From Erythrobacter sp. (GTDB taxonomy: Bacteria > Pseudomonadota > Alphaproteobacteria > Sphingomonadales > Sphingomonadaceae): DNA of 64,000 nt. The DNA lies in assembly GCF_030066995.1 (NCBI RefSeq), contig NZ_JASJAP010000001.1, positions 248,001-312,000 on the forward strand, read 5' to 3'. The position numbers and the translations under genes are program-made. Of this stretch, positions 1 through 9,912 are shown in pieces. The notes below the pieces were generated by a model. That model searched no databases, had not been told where the DNA came from, and was given only the letters and a program-made list of their open reading frames with translations. Numbering within the stretch: the first letter of the stretch is position 1; every line of letters starts with the position of its first letter.

Positions 1-180
1 CTCCGCTGTCATCGTCCCAGGGAACGCCGCTTTCGTGCACCCTGGAGCCGGGGGCTTGCCCGATGATGAGGATCCTGCTGCGTTCGGAGAACTGGACCAC
101 CGGGCGCGGACCGAGTGGCAAGTGAGCGGCGCAATGGGTGCAACCGGCGATCTCGCGTTGGAGGGTCTCGGCGGCCGCGC

Positions 181-184
<4 letters not shown>
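1..184 (-). CDS. Uracil-DNA glycosylase family protein (5' part only, runs off the window)
   Basis: Reading leftward from a GTG at 184, the first 61 codons encode a short Cys-containing segment (CTHCAAHLPLG), then PRPVVQFSERSRILIIGQAPG and a VHESGVPWDDDSG stretch. This resembles the N-terminus of the UDG-like family whose hallmark is GQAPGxxxHxxGxPWxD. Such proteins remove uracil or are structurally related to glycosylases; the activity of this subfamily is uncertain. The GTG overlaps the TGA stop of the upstream ABC-F gene (GTGA), which suggests translational coupling. The rest of the gene lies outside the window, so catalytic completeness cannot be judged. Confidence 0.8.
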
Positions 185-2001
<1,817 letters not shown>

Positions 2002-2100
2002 AGGCTGCGCCACCTAGGAGCTTGCAAGGGTGCAAACAAGCCGGTTCAGTGCCGAGCAAGGCGAGGATTGCCAAAGGCGAGCAGGAGGAGGGTACCCATC

Positions 2101-2859
2101 ATGATCCGCACAGCCTGTGTTGCTGGCCTGCTGACGCTCGCCAGTGTCGCTCTGACCCCCGCGCAAGCCGCCGAGATCGAGATCGAGGCCGAGGGGCCGG
2201 TCATTGAGCTCAACATCTACGAAAGCGTCACGGTCGAACCCGACCTTGCAACCATCGGAGCGGGCGTGAACACCGAAGCGCAGACCGCTGTCGAAGCAAT
2301 GCGCGCCAACGCTGAGGCGATGAATGCGGTGATCGATCGGATCAAAGCCCTCGGCGTGGCGGAAGAGGACATTCAGACCACCGGCATCAACCTCAACGCG
2401 CGTTTCGACTACGATCGTCAGAACCGCGAGCAGGTCTTTCGGGGTTATCAGGTTTCCAATCGCGTGCGCGTCAAATTGCGGGAGATCGAGGAGGTTGGGG
2501 CCACGCTCGATGCGCTTGTCGCGGCTGGCGCGACCGATCTCGACGGACCGCACTTCTCGATCGAAGACGACGAGGGCGCCAAGGAACAGGCGCGCAGCCG
2601 GGCGCTTGAACGCGGGATGGAACGCGCCCGCGCCTACGCGGCGATGCTGGGTGCGGAGGATGTCCGCGTTCTGGAAATCAGCGAAACGCTGCAAGGCCAG
2701 TCACGCTTTTCGCGCGCGGCTGTGGCCGAAGCCGCGGCGGACGAGATCGTTCTGAGCGCGAGCCCGGTCCAGCCCGGCCGGGTAAGCACCGGTGTTTCGC
2801 TGATCATGAAGTTCGAGGCGGTTGGGGCGGAGACGGCCGAGCCAACCGGCGACGACTGA
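2101..2859 (+). CDS. SIMPL (DUF541) domain secreted protein
   Basis: A 252-residue protein starting at the ATG at 2101, which follows an AGGAGG ribosome-binding site about 7 nt upstream. The reading frame is open much further upstream, but that part is antisense to the ABC-F gene. The N-terminus is a classic Sec signal (LLTLASVALTPAQA followed by AEIE), so export to the periplasm is expected. The body matches the SIMPL/DUF541 pattern: a first strand around SVTVEPDLATIGAGV, a long helix with AEAMNAVIDRIKALGV, then DIQTTGINLNARFDY and a GYQVSNRVRVKLRE strand. Members are periplasmic or membrane-associated stress-linked proteins of unclear biochemical role. It is divergent from the ABC-F gene and shares their intergenic region. 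Confidence 0.88.
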   Translation: MIRTACVAGLLTLASVALTPAQAAEIEIEAEGPVIELNIYESVTVEPDLATIGAGVNTEAQTAVEAMRANAEAMNAVIDRIKALGVAEEDIQTTGINLNARFDYDRQNREQVFRGYQVSNRVRVKLREIEEVGATLDALVAAGATDLDGPHFSIEDDEGAKEQARSRALERGMERARAYAAMLGAEDVRVLEISETLQGQSRFSRAAVAEAAADEIVLSASPVQPGRVSTGVSLIMKFEAVGAETAEPTGDD

Positions 2860-2960
2860 TCCGCCGTGCGCGGTGACTTTGACCCTGGTTCGTCTCTGGA
2901 CGCAAGATCGACCGCCATTCACAGCTTGTTCAACGCGCATCCGATAGGCATGACAGTCTT

Positions 2961-3305
2961 ATGAAACCGCATCGCACCTGGCTGTTTGCTCTTACCGGCG
3001 CTTTCGCGTTGGGCGGATTGGCTGCGCCTGTTGCCGCGGACGTTGTCGTCAAGACCTCCTACTTTGCCCAGTCCAAACAACGACATGATCAGGGTGAAGC
3101 GCGCAAGGAAATGAAGGCGGGCAACCAGCTTTCGCTGCGCGAGATCGAGAAGCGCGTTCTTCCGAAGATGCGCGGCGCGGAGTATCTTGGTCCGGCTTAC
3201 GACGCGGCAGCGCATGCCTATCGCCTCAAGTTCATCAAGGATGGCCGCGTGATGTACGTCGATGTCGATGCCCGCACTGGTCGGATAATCAACCGGTCCC
3301 GGTAG
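2961..3305 (+). CDS. PepSY-domain secreted protein
   Basis: A 114-residue protein with an N-terminal signal peptide (WLFALTGAFALGGLAAPVAA) and a C-terminal PepSY-like repeat: SLREIEKRVLPKMRGAEYLG, then YRLKFIKDGRVMYVDVDART ending in GRIINRSR. PepSY domains are small secreted or membrane-anchored modules thought to bind peptides or modulate proteases and are commonly encoded next to two-component systems. It lies immediately upstream, on the same strand, of a response regulator and sensor kinase, with a 78-nt gap, so it may be part of the signal input or a regulon member. That role is inferred from neighbourhood only. Confidence 0.82.
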   Translation: MKPHRTWLFALTGAFALGGLAAPVAADVVVKTSYFAQSKQRHDQGEARKEMKAGNQLSLREIEKRVLPKMRGAEYLGPAYDAAAHAYRLKFIKDGRVMYVDVDARTGRIINRSR

Positions 3306-3383
3306 CGCTCGGTTCCTCGCTTGACCTTGATCCTTTGAACGCTCACCACTCGTACGTATGTAAGCAATATCTGACGGGGAATC

Positions 3384-4061
3384 ATGCGAATCCTGATAGT
3401 TGAAGACGAACCCACGCTTGGCCAGCAGCTCAAATCGACGCTTGAGCAAACCGGCTATGCGGTGGATTTGTCGACCGACGGTGAAGACGGCCATTTCCTT
3501 GGCAGCACAGAGGATTACGACGCCTGTATCCTCGACCTTGGTTTGCCTGAGATCGACGGCTTGAGCGTTTTGGGTATGTGGCGCAAAGAGGGGCGCAACT
3601 TCCCCGTGCTGGTGCTGACCGCACGCGACAGCTGGTCCGACAAAGTCGCCGGGCTTGATGCGGGCGCGGACGATTACCTTGCCAAGCCCTTCCAAACCGA
3701 AGAGCTTATCGCCCGCTTGCGCGCGCTGATCCGTCGCGCCTCGGGTAACACGTCGTCCGAGCTCACCGCCGGCAACGTCCGGCTGGACACACGCTCGGGC
3801 CGGGTGACGCTCGACGGGGAGCCGGTGAAGCTGACCGCGCAGGAATACAAGCTGCTTTCCTACCTGATGCACCACAAGGGCAAGGTCGTCAGCCGGACAG
3901 AGCTGATCGAGCACATTTATGATCAGGACTTTGATCGCGATTCCAACACGATTGAGGTCTTTGTCACCCGTATCCGCAAGAAACTTGGCGCAGAAGTGAT
4001 AACGACGATCCGTGGCCTCGGTTACAGCCTCGACGACCCGGCAGACGCCCCCAGAGCGTGA
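3384..4061 (+). CDS. OmpR/PhoP-family response regulator
   Basis: A 225-residue two-domain regulator. The N-terminal receiver has acidic residues in VEDEP (residues 6-10), the phosphoacceptor Asp at residue 51 (ILDLGLPEIDG), Thr in LVLTARD and the conserved Lys in LAKPFQ. The C-terminal winged-helix DNA-binding domain carries LTAQEYKLLSYLMHHKGKVV and the typical FVTRIRKKLG...IRGLGY ending. Its stop lies next to, or just inside, the histidine kinase gene, so the two form an operon. Genes with this pairing and an adjacent PepSY protein resemble PhoP/PhoQ-like envelope-sensing systems, but the signal cannot be read from the sequence. Confidence 0.95.
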   Translation: MRILIVEDEPTLGQQLKSTLEQTGYAVDLSTDGEDGHFLGSTEDYDACILDLGLPEIDGLSVLGMWRKEGRNFPVLVLTARDSWSDKVAGLDAGADDYLAKPFQTEELIARLRALIRRASGNTSSELTAGNVRLDTRSGRVTLDGEPVKLTAQEYKLLSYLMHHKGKVVSRTELIEHIYDQDFDRDSNTIEVFVTRIRKKLGAEVITTIRGLGYSLDDPADAPRA

Positions 4062-4077
4062 GGACGCGCCAGAACCG

Positions 4078-5511
4078 GTGACGGTTGCGCCCGTGTCCGG
4101 CGGAGACGCGGCGCACCCTGCTGAAAGCGACAAACACACCCACGCCGTCGCCGAGGATCATCCTCGAGGCAGTCTGGCGCGGCGGATGGGGCTTATCGCG
4201 ACCGGGTGGATCATGGTTCTGCTGTTGGGTGGCGGGCTTGCGCTCGACCGGACCCTGGAAGGACAGGTCCAGGACAACTTTGACGAGCAACTCGAATACA
4301 TCCTGACCGCGATGATCTCGTCGGCGGAGATCGATCCATTGGGCGATGTCTATTTCGAGTTGCGGCTAGGCGATCAGCGCTTCCTCGAGCCGGGAAGCGG
4401 GGTTTATTGGCAGGTGAGTGGCGGCTCCTCGCTTCCCTATCCCTCGCGCAGCCTCTGGGATCGAGAGCTGGAACTGCGCGACGTCGTTGGACCGGATGGC
4501 GAATTCCCGAACGGGCCGATCTTCTACGATTCGGACCAGTTTCCCGACGAACCGCTGCGGATCGTGCAGCGTACGGTGGTCTTGCCCGGCAGCGAGACGC
4601 GCTGGACGTTCGCAGTTGCCAGCACACAGGAAGAAACCACCGAACAGTTGCAGAATATCCGGCTGATCCTGATTTGGAGCTTCGCCGTACTCGGGCTCGG
4701 CTTGATCGCCATGGCCATGCTTCAGATTCGCTACGGCCTGTCGCCCTTGCGGCGGGTGCGCGCGGCTATATCGAAGCTTCGAACGACCGGAGATAACCGG
4801 ATTACCGAGCCGCTGCCCGCAGAGGTTCAGCCTTTGGTAGAGGAAGTCAACGCGCTGCTCGACCACACTGAGCGGCAGGCTGAGGAAGCGCGCATGCACG
4901 CGGGCAATCTGGCGCACGCCCTCAAAACTCCGCTGACCGTCCTCACGAACGCAGCCACGGCCCATGATCCCGATATTGCAACGGCGGTGTTTCGCGAAAC
5001 CCGCGCGATGCAACGGCACGTCGATCACCACCTTGCCCGGGCCCGCGCCTTGGGGCGCCGCGCTGTCGGGCACGCGCGCACAAGCGTGCACTCTAGCGCT
5101 GAGGCCGTGGAGCGGGCGGTGGAACGGCTGTATCCGAATGTCCGTTTCGATATCGCCGGTAATCGGGAGGCCATGGTCGCCATTGAGCGACAGGATCTGG
5201 ATGAGATTCTCGGGAATCTGATAGAAAATGCCGCGAAATACGGCGGGGGCAGCGTGTTCGTGACGATCGACGCGGAGCCGGGATCGAAGCAATGCCTGAT
5301 CTGGATAGAGGATGACGGCATGGGCATTCCCGAGGCCGAACGCACACGCATCTTCGGTCGCGGCGCCCGGCTGGATACCGGCAAGCCGGGCACCGGGCTT
5401 GGGCTCTCGATCGTACGCGATGTGGTTGAGATTTACGGCGGCTCCGCGCGACTCGATGAGAGCGAGGATCTGGGCGGGCTCCTTGTGGAACTGAGCCTGC
5501 CCAGAGCTTAA
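4078..5511 (+). CDS. Two-component sensor histidine kinase
   Basis: A membrane sensor kinase and cognate partner of the preceding regulator. With a GTG start at 4078 it is 477 residues; a GTG at 4012 inside the regulator gene and an ATG at 4186 are alternatives. Layout: first membrane helix at about residues 37-56, an extracytoplasmic sensor of about 140 residues, second membrane helix at about 195-215, and HAMP-like linker. The dimerisation helix has phosphoacceptor His at about residue 280 in LAHALKTPLTVL. The ATPase domain has an N-box NLIENAAKYG, a DDGMGIP box and a GTGLGLSIV box. The His motif LAHxLKTPL is typical of PhoQ-like kinases. The exact start is the main uncertainty. Confidence 0.92.
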   Translation: MTVAPVSGGDAAHPAESDKHTHAVAEDHPRGSLARRMGLIATGWIMVLLLGGGLALDRTLEGQVQDNFDEQLEYILTAMISSAEIDPLGDVYFELRLGDQRFLEPGSGVYWQVSGGSSLPYPSRSLWDRELELRDVVGPDGEFPNGPIFYDSDQFPDEPLRIVQRTVVLPGSETRWTFAVASTQEETTEQLQNIRLILIWSFAVLGLGLIAMAMLQIRYGLSPLRRVRAAISKLRTTGDNRITEPLPAEVQPLVEEVNALLDHTERQAEEARMHAGNLAHALKTPLTVLTNAATAHDPDIATAVFRETRAMQRHVDHHLARARALGRRAVGHARTSVHSSAEAVERAVERLYPNVRFDIAGNREAMVAIERQDLDEILGNLIENAAKYGGGSVFVTIDAEPGSKQCLIWIEDDGMGIPEAERTRIFGRGARLDTGKPGTGLGLSIVRDVVEIYGGSARLDESEDLGGLLVELSLPRA

Positions 5512-5527
5512 AGTTCGGAGTTCCGGC

Positions 5528-5872
5528 TCACTTCCCGCGCGCGCTTTCGTGGTGGCGGATCACCTCGTCGATGATGAAACGCAGGAATTTCTCGCTGAAT
5601 TCCGGATCAAGATCGGCCGCCTCGGAAAGCGCTCGAAGGCGCGCGATCTGACGCTTCTCGCGGTCGGGATCGGCTGGCGGCAGGGTGACCTTCGCTTTGT
5701 ACTCGCCCACAGCTTGCGTAATCCGAAACCGCTCGGCGAGCATATGAATCAGCGCGGCATCAATGTTGTCGATGCTCTTGCGATAGACCGCGAGAACCGG
5801 GTCGGCTTCGCTTTCATCGGTGGGCGCATTGGCAACCGATGCGGGTGATGGGGTTTGCGTCTCATGCGCCAT
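5528..5872 (-). CDS. Chorismate mutase (AroQ type)
   Basis: A 114-residue, all-helical protein with the AroQ chorismate mutase pattern: YRKSIDNIDAALIHMLAERF (helix 1 with the D-x-x-L-x-x-L-x-x-R logic), then AVGEYKAK with the conserved catalytic Lys, and a C-terminal helix with EFSEKFLRFIIDEVIRHHE. The enzyme converts chorismate to prephenate for Phe/Tyr synthesis. The frame stays open upstream, but that part is antisense to the polyprenyl synthase; the ATG at 5872 fits the domain start. It ends 16 nt from the convergent histidine kinase stop. The roughly 30-residue Asp/Glu-rich N-terminal extension is not part of the fold. Confidence 0.9.
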   Translation of the reverse strand: MAHETQTPSPASVANAPTDESEADPVLAVYRKSIDNIDAALIHMLAERFRITQAVGEYKAKVTLPPADPDREKRQIARLRALSEAADLDPEFSEKFLRFIIDEVIRHHESARGK

Positions 5873-5941
5873 AGCCTTGCAAATACGCAGCAATTGAGAG
5901 CTTGCCAAGCGCTTGACCGCGCCCCTAAGGCTTTCATCATA

Positions 5942-6952
5942 ATGAGCGCTGACGTCGTCCCCCTGCCGCGCAAACGGCCTTCGCTTGAGCCCATGCTTTC
6001 GTTGACCGCAACGGGGATGAATTCGGTCAACTCGGTCATCCTTGACCGAATGCAGAGCGAAATCCCACTTATTCCGCGGCTTGCCGGTCATCTTATCTCG
6101 GGCGGGGGGAAGCGGTTGCGGCCCATGCTGACGCTCGCTGGTGCCGAACTGGTCGGCTATAAGGGGGAACGCCATCACAAACTGGCGGCGGCGGTAGAGT
6201 TTATCCACACGGCGACGCTTCTTCATGACGATGTGGTCGACGGCAGCGAGTTGCGCCGGGGCAAGGCGGCGGCCAACATCGTGTTCGGCAACCCTGCTAC
6301 AGTGCTGGTTGGCGATTTCCTCTTCAGCCGCGCGTTCGAGCTCATGACCGAAGACGGATCCTTGCGCGTGCTCAGCATCCTGAGCCGGGCGAGCGCTGTG
6401 ATCGCCGAGGGCGAGGTATCGCAGCTCACCGCGCAGCGCCAGATCGAAACCAGCGAAGAGCGGTACCTGCACATCATCGGCGCCAAGACCGCAGCATTGT
6501 TTGCGGCCGCCAGTCAGATCAGCGCGGTCGTTGCCGAATGCAGCGAAGAACAAGAGCGCGCGCTCGAAGCTTTTGGCCGCAACCTTGGCGTGGCTTTCCA
6601 ACTTGTCGATGACGCGATCGATTACGATTCGGACGCGGCCGAGATGGGCAAGGACCAGGGCGATGACTTTCGCGAAGGGAAGATGACATTGCCGGTGATC
6701 CTCGCCAACGCGCGCGGCGATGCAGACGAACGCAAGTTCTGGAAGGATGCCATCATCGGCCATCGCACGTCGGATGACGATCTGGCTCACGCGATCGCGC
6801 TCATTAAGAAGCACAACGCGGTCGAAGACACTCGGGCGAGGGCACGGCATTTTGCTCAAAGGGCAATCGATGCGATCTCCATTTTCCCCGACGGCAAAGC
6901 GCGCCGCGCCATGGGAGAAGCGGCTGAGTTCGCGGTTGCTCGAGGCTATTGA
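5942..6952 (+). CDS. Long-chain trans-polyprenyl diphosphate synthase
   Basis: A 336-residue prenyltransferase that builds the isoprenoid side chain of ubiquinone by repeated condensation of isopentenyl diphosphate onto an allylic primer. The two aspartate-rich motifs are present: DDVVD at residues 96-100 (HDDVVDGSELRRG) and DDAID at 222-226 (LVDDAIDYDSD), with the GGGKRLRP substrate-binding box at 54-61. The ATG at 5942 gives the usual family length and begins MSADVVPLPRKR; the frame is open to 5855 without support. It is divergent from chorismate mutase, sharing a region of about 70 nt. Octaprenyl versus decaprenyl specificity cannot be told from motifs; decaprenyl is expected from the likely alphaproteobacterial host. 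Confidence 0.93.
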   Translation: MSADVVPLPRKRPSLEPMLSLTATGMNSVNSVILDRMQSEIPLIPRLAGHLISGGGKRLRPMLTLAGAELVGYKGERHHKLAAAVEFIHTATLLHDDVVDGSELRRGKAAANIVFGNPATVLVGDFLFSRAFELMTEDGSLRVLSILSRASAVIAEGEVSQLTAQRQIETSEERYLHIIGAKTAALFAAASQISAVVAECSEEQERALEAFGRNLGVAFQLVDDAIDYDSDAAEMGKDQGDDFREGKMTLPVILANARGDADERKFWKDAIIGHRTSDDDLAHAIALIKKHNAVEDTRARARHFAQRAIDAISIFPDGKARRAMGEAAEFAVARGY

Positions 6953-6985
6953 GCAAGCCAAATTCTAGTCGCTATTCGACCGGTC

Positions 6986-9412
6986 ATGAGCGCCGATCTT
7001 CCCATCAGGGCTGTTCTTCCAAAAGTCAGCGACAGCTTGCGCGAAGACGGCGCGGCCGTCCTCATCGCACCGCCGGGAGCGGGCAAGACCACGGCGGTCG
7101 CTCCCGCTCTGCTCGCAGAGCCGTGGTGCACAGGCGAAGTCATCCTGACTTCCCCGCGCCGTGTGGCGGCCCGCTCGGCCGCTGAACGCATCGCGGAGCT
7201 CTTGGGTGAAAAGGCGGGCGAGACGGTCGGATACCAGACCCGGATGGATAGCAAGCTATCGGCTCGCACACGCATTCGGATCGTGACGGAGGCCATTCTC
7301 GTCAACCGGTTGGTGGCCGATCCGGAATTGCCCGGTGTATCGGCCATCCTGTTTGATGAGGCGCATGAGCGGCATCTCGAAAGTGATCTTGCTCTGGCCT
7401 TGGCGCTTGAAAGTCGGGCGGTGCTGCGCGAGGATCTGCGCTTGCTGGTAATGTCGGCCACGATTGATGGCGCGCGTTTTGCTCGGCTGCTTGGAGAAGG
7501 CGCTGCGACTATCGAAAGCGCAGGCCGCAGTTATCCGTTTGAAATTGAATGGCTTGGGAGCGACCCTTCGAAATCGACAGAAGCGCAGGTGGTGGCTGGG
7601 GTCATGCATGCGTGGCGCGCCTCGCAAGGCGATATCCTAGCCTTTCTGCCCGGCGTGCGCGAGATCGAACGGACGCGCGAACGGCTTTTGGAGCGTTTGC
7701 CCGACGCTCTCATTCTCCCGTTGCACGGCCAAGTTGAACCCGTAGGGCAGCGCGCCGCTATCCGCCGTGACCCCCATGGTCGGCGCCGCGTCGTGCTTGC
7801 CACCTCGATCGCCGAGACCTCGATCACCCTGGATGGCGTTTCGCATGTGGTGGACAGTGGGTTGGCGCGATACGCCGAATTCGATCGAGCGGCGGGGACC
7901 ACGCAGTTGGTGACGCGACGAGCCAGTCAGGCGGCCGCAGCGCAGCGAGCTGGACGCGCCGCGCGGCAGGGTCCAGGCGTCGTTTATCGTCTGTGGGAGG
8001 AAGCCGGTCACGCGGGGCGTCCGGAATTCGCGCCGCCCGAGATCGAGACGGCTGACCTGACCGCGCTAACCTTGCGCCTCGCGCGATGGGGAACGCACGA
8101 TCCTGTCAGCCTGTCCTGGCTCGATCCACCACCTGAGGCCTCGATTGCCGCCGCTCGAGCCAACCTTGAGGCGATGGGCGCGATCGACGCAGCTGGCCGT
8201 ATCACCGCTCTTGGCGAGGCGATTGTTTCCATGCCCATGGCGGCGCACGAAGCCGCAGCGCTTCTGCACGCGGGCCAGGCCGGATTAGCGGCTGAGACTG
8301 CAGAACTGGTCATGCTGTTGCAAGAGCGGGGCCTTGGTGGACGAAGCGAAGATCTGCTCCAGCGGCTCTCGCGCTGGCGCAGCGAGACTTCGCGTCGGGC
8401 GGACACCGCGCGACGGATCGCGCGAGGCTGGAGCGAGCGAGCGCAGAAGCTAGCGGTCGACATGGACAGCGCGATTGAGCATCCGGCCGAAGCCTTGGCG
8501 CTCGCGCGGCCCGATTTCGTTGCCCGGCGGCGCGATGCGAAGGGCGAGCGTTGGCTGAGCGTGGGTGGTCGCGGCTTCACTCTGGACCCCGCTTCCCCGT
8601 TGGCGCGGGCGGAATGGATGGTGATTGGCGATGCTCAGGGTGCGGCCCGTTCGGCGCGGATCACGGGAGGGGTTGAGCTCAGCAGCGCGCAGATCGAGCG
8701 GCTGTTCAAGGCCAAGCTGGGCGAGCGATCCGTGGCCAACTGGAACGCCGAGAAGAACCGCGTTGAAATGCGCCGCGAGCGGCGGCTGGGCGCGATTGTG
8801 CTTTCGTCAGACCCTGATGGTGAGCCTGATAATTCGGTCATATTGGACACCCTCTTGCAGAAGGCGCGCGAGCGACTGGCAGAGCTGTTTCCCGCCGGAT
8901 TTCTGGATCGAGCGCGTTTCGCCGGTGTTCAGGCGCTTTTGCCTGACGCGCTCTCCTCCAACGCCGAATTGTGGCTAACGCCTATTCTTGAGGGGAGGCG
9001 AGACCTGAATGTCGACCCTAAGCAGGTCGTCGAGGCGGCGCTTGGGCTCCTCGACTGGAACACGCGTCAGGCCTTTGAACAGAGCGCGCCTGCGTTCTTT
9101 AGCTCGCCAGCAAACACTCGGCATCCGATCGACTACACTGGCGACGATGCGCCAAGTGCAGAAGTCCGCGTACAGGCGCTCTTTGGCCTCGACCGGCACC
9201 CCATGATCGGCTCGACGCCGTTATTGCTAAAGTTGACGAGCCCCGCTGGTCGCCCCATTCAATCGACACGCGATCTGCCTGGCTTCTGGCGTGGCTCCTG
9301 GTCCGATGTGGCAAAGGACATGAAGGGCCGGTATCCCAAGCATCGCTGGCCCGACAGGCCATGGCTCGAAAAGCCGAGCCTGAAGACGAAAAACGCCTTC
9401 AATCGCGGCTGA
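6986..9412 (+). CDS. hrpB: ATP-dependent helicase HrpB
   Basis: An 808-residue DEAH-box helicase of the HrpA/HrpB group. Motif I APPGAGKTT is at residues 28-36, motif II DEAH at 124-127, motif III SATI follows (VMSATIDG), and the C-terminal RecA-like domain carries TSIAETSITLDGV and QRAGRAARQGPG. The remaining roughly 400 residues include the winged-helix/ratchet region and the HrpB-specific C-terminal domain (ending with the FWRGSWSDVAKDMKGRYPKHRWP block that is very typical of HrpB). Length matches the family. HrpB is a putative RNA helicase whose substrate is not firmly established. It lies 34 nt after the polyprenyl synthase stop. Confidence 0.94.
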   Translation: MSADLPIRAVLPKVSDSLREDGAAVLIAPPGAGKTTAVAPALLAEPWCTGEVILTSPRRVAARSAAERIAELLGEKAGETVGYQTRMDSKLSARTRIRIVTEAILVNRLVADPELPGVSAILFDEAHERHLESDLALALALESRAVLREDLRLLVMSATIDGARFARLLGEGAATIESAGRSYPFEIEWLGSDPSKSTEAQVVAGVMHAWRASQGDILAFLPGVREIERTRERLLERLPDALILPLHGQVEPVGQRAAIRRDPHGRRRVVLATSIAETSITLDGVSHVVDSGLARYAEFDRAAGTTQLVTRRASQAAAAQRAGRAARQGPGVVYRLWEEAGHAGRPEFAPPEIETADLTALTLRLARWGTHDPVSLSWLDPPPEASIAAARANLEAMGAIDAAGRITALGEAIVSMPMAAHEAAALLHAGQAGLAAETAELVMLLQERGLGGRSEDLLQRLSRWRSETSRRADTARRIARGWSERAQKLAVDMDSAIEHPAEALALARPDFVARRRDAKGERWLSVGGRGFTLDPASPLARAEWMVIGDAQGAARSARITGGVELSSAQIERLFKAKLGERSVANWNAEKNRVEMRRERRLGAIVLSSDPDGEPDNSVILDTLLQKARERLAELFPAGFLDRARFAGVQALLPDALSSNAELWLTPILEGRRDLNVDPKQVVEAALGLLDWNTRQAFEQSAPAFFSSPANTRHPIDYTGDDAPSAEVRVQALFGLDRHPMIGSTPLLLKLTSPAGRPIQSTRDLPGFWRGSWSDVAKDMKGRYPKHRWPDRPWLEKPSLKTKNAFNRG

Positions 9413-9452
9413 GATTCGATTATTGGCGGCCGCGCAAAGGGATCAAAGAGCC

Positions 9453-9731
9453 ATGGCAGCGTTAATTTACCAGATACCCAAGAGCGCTATGCAATCGGGC
9501 AAGGCGAAGACCGACACCTGGGTGCTTGAGTTCGAGCAATCCGAGGCGCGCCGCCCTGACCCGCTTATGGGCTGGACGGGAAGTGGTGACACCCAATCGC
9601 AAGTGAAACTGACGTTTCCGACCAAGGAGGCCGCCAAAGCTTACGCCGAGAAGCATGGTGTTGTGGCACGGGTGCACGCAACGCCAACCAAAAGGCTCAA
9701 GCTGCAGTCCTATGCCGATAATTTTCGCTGA
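9453..9731 (+). CDS. NADH dehydrogenase accessory subunit, NDUFS4-like ETC complex I protein
   Basis: A 92-residue protein of the 'ETC complex I subunit conserved region' family, related to mitochondrial NDUFS4 (18-kDa subunit) and restricted mainly to alphaproteobacteria and mitochondria. Visible features are the N-terminal IYQIPKSAMQSGKAKTDTWV stretch, then DPLMGWTGSGDTQSQVKLTF, and EAAKAYAEKHG, which is the family signature. The ATG at 9453 follows AAAGAG; an upstream TTG at 9423 lacks support. The protein is expected to bind the peripheral arm of complex I. No other nuo gene is nearby, which is usual for this accessory subunit. Confidence 0.88.
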   Translation: MAALIYQIPKSAMQSGKAKTDTWVLEFEQSEARRPDPLMGWTGSGDTQSQVKLTFPTKEAAKAYAEKHGVVARVHATPTKRLKLQSYADNFR

Positions 9732-9759
9732 TTGATTTTTGCCGGCCGCCTCGCCATAT

Positions 9760-9860
9760 GCTGTGTCGGGAGTCGGGTGGACGTTTGCGTTCGCTCACCG
9801 GGTCAGGTCCGGAAGGAAGCAGCCCAGGTGAATTGCGGCGGGTCGCTCGGCTCCTCTTCG
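9760..9860 (+). ncRNA. ffs: Signal recognition particle RNA (small bacterial SRP RNA, 4.5S)
   Basis: The invariant SRP domain IV hairpin is present: GGTCAGGTCCGGAAGGAAGC at 9801-9820 with the GGAAGGAAGCAGCC apical and asymmetric loop. It is preceded by the GTGGACGTTTGCGTTCGCTCACC type left arm and followed by AGGTGAATTGCGGCGGG, which closes the helix. The RNA pairs with Ffh to target nascent membrane proteins. The position directly before dnaX is a common location in alphaproteobacteria. End coordinates are approximate, estimated from helix closure (GGGAG near 9769 with CTCC near 9852). Confidence 0.93.
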
Positions 9861-9912
9861 TTCTCGCAATCGGCGTCATGACAAATGGGCCAATAGGGCC
9901 TAGCGTTGATCT

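Noticed and set aside
5873..6961. Upstream extension of the chorismate mutase frame
   Set aside because: It is antisense to the polyprenyl synthase, and the enzyme domain is complete from the ATG at 5872.
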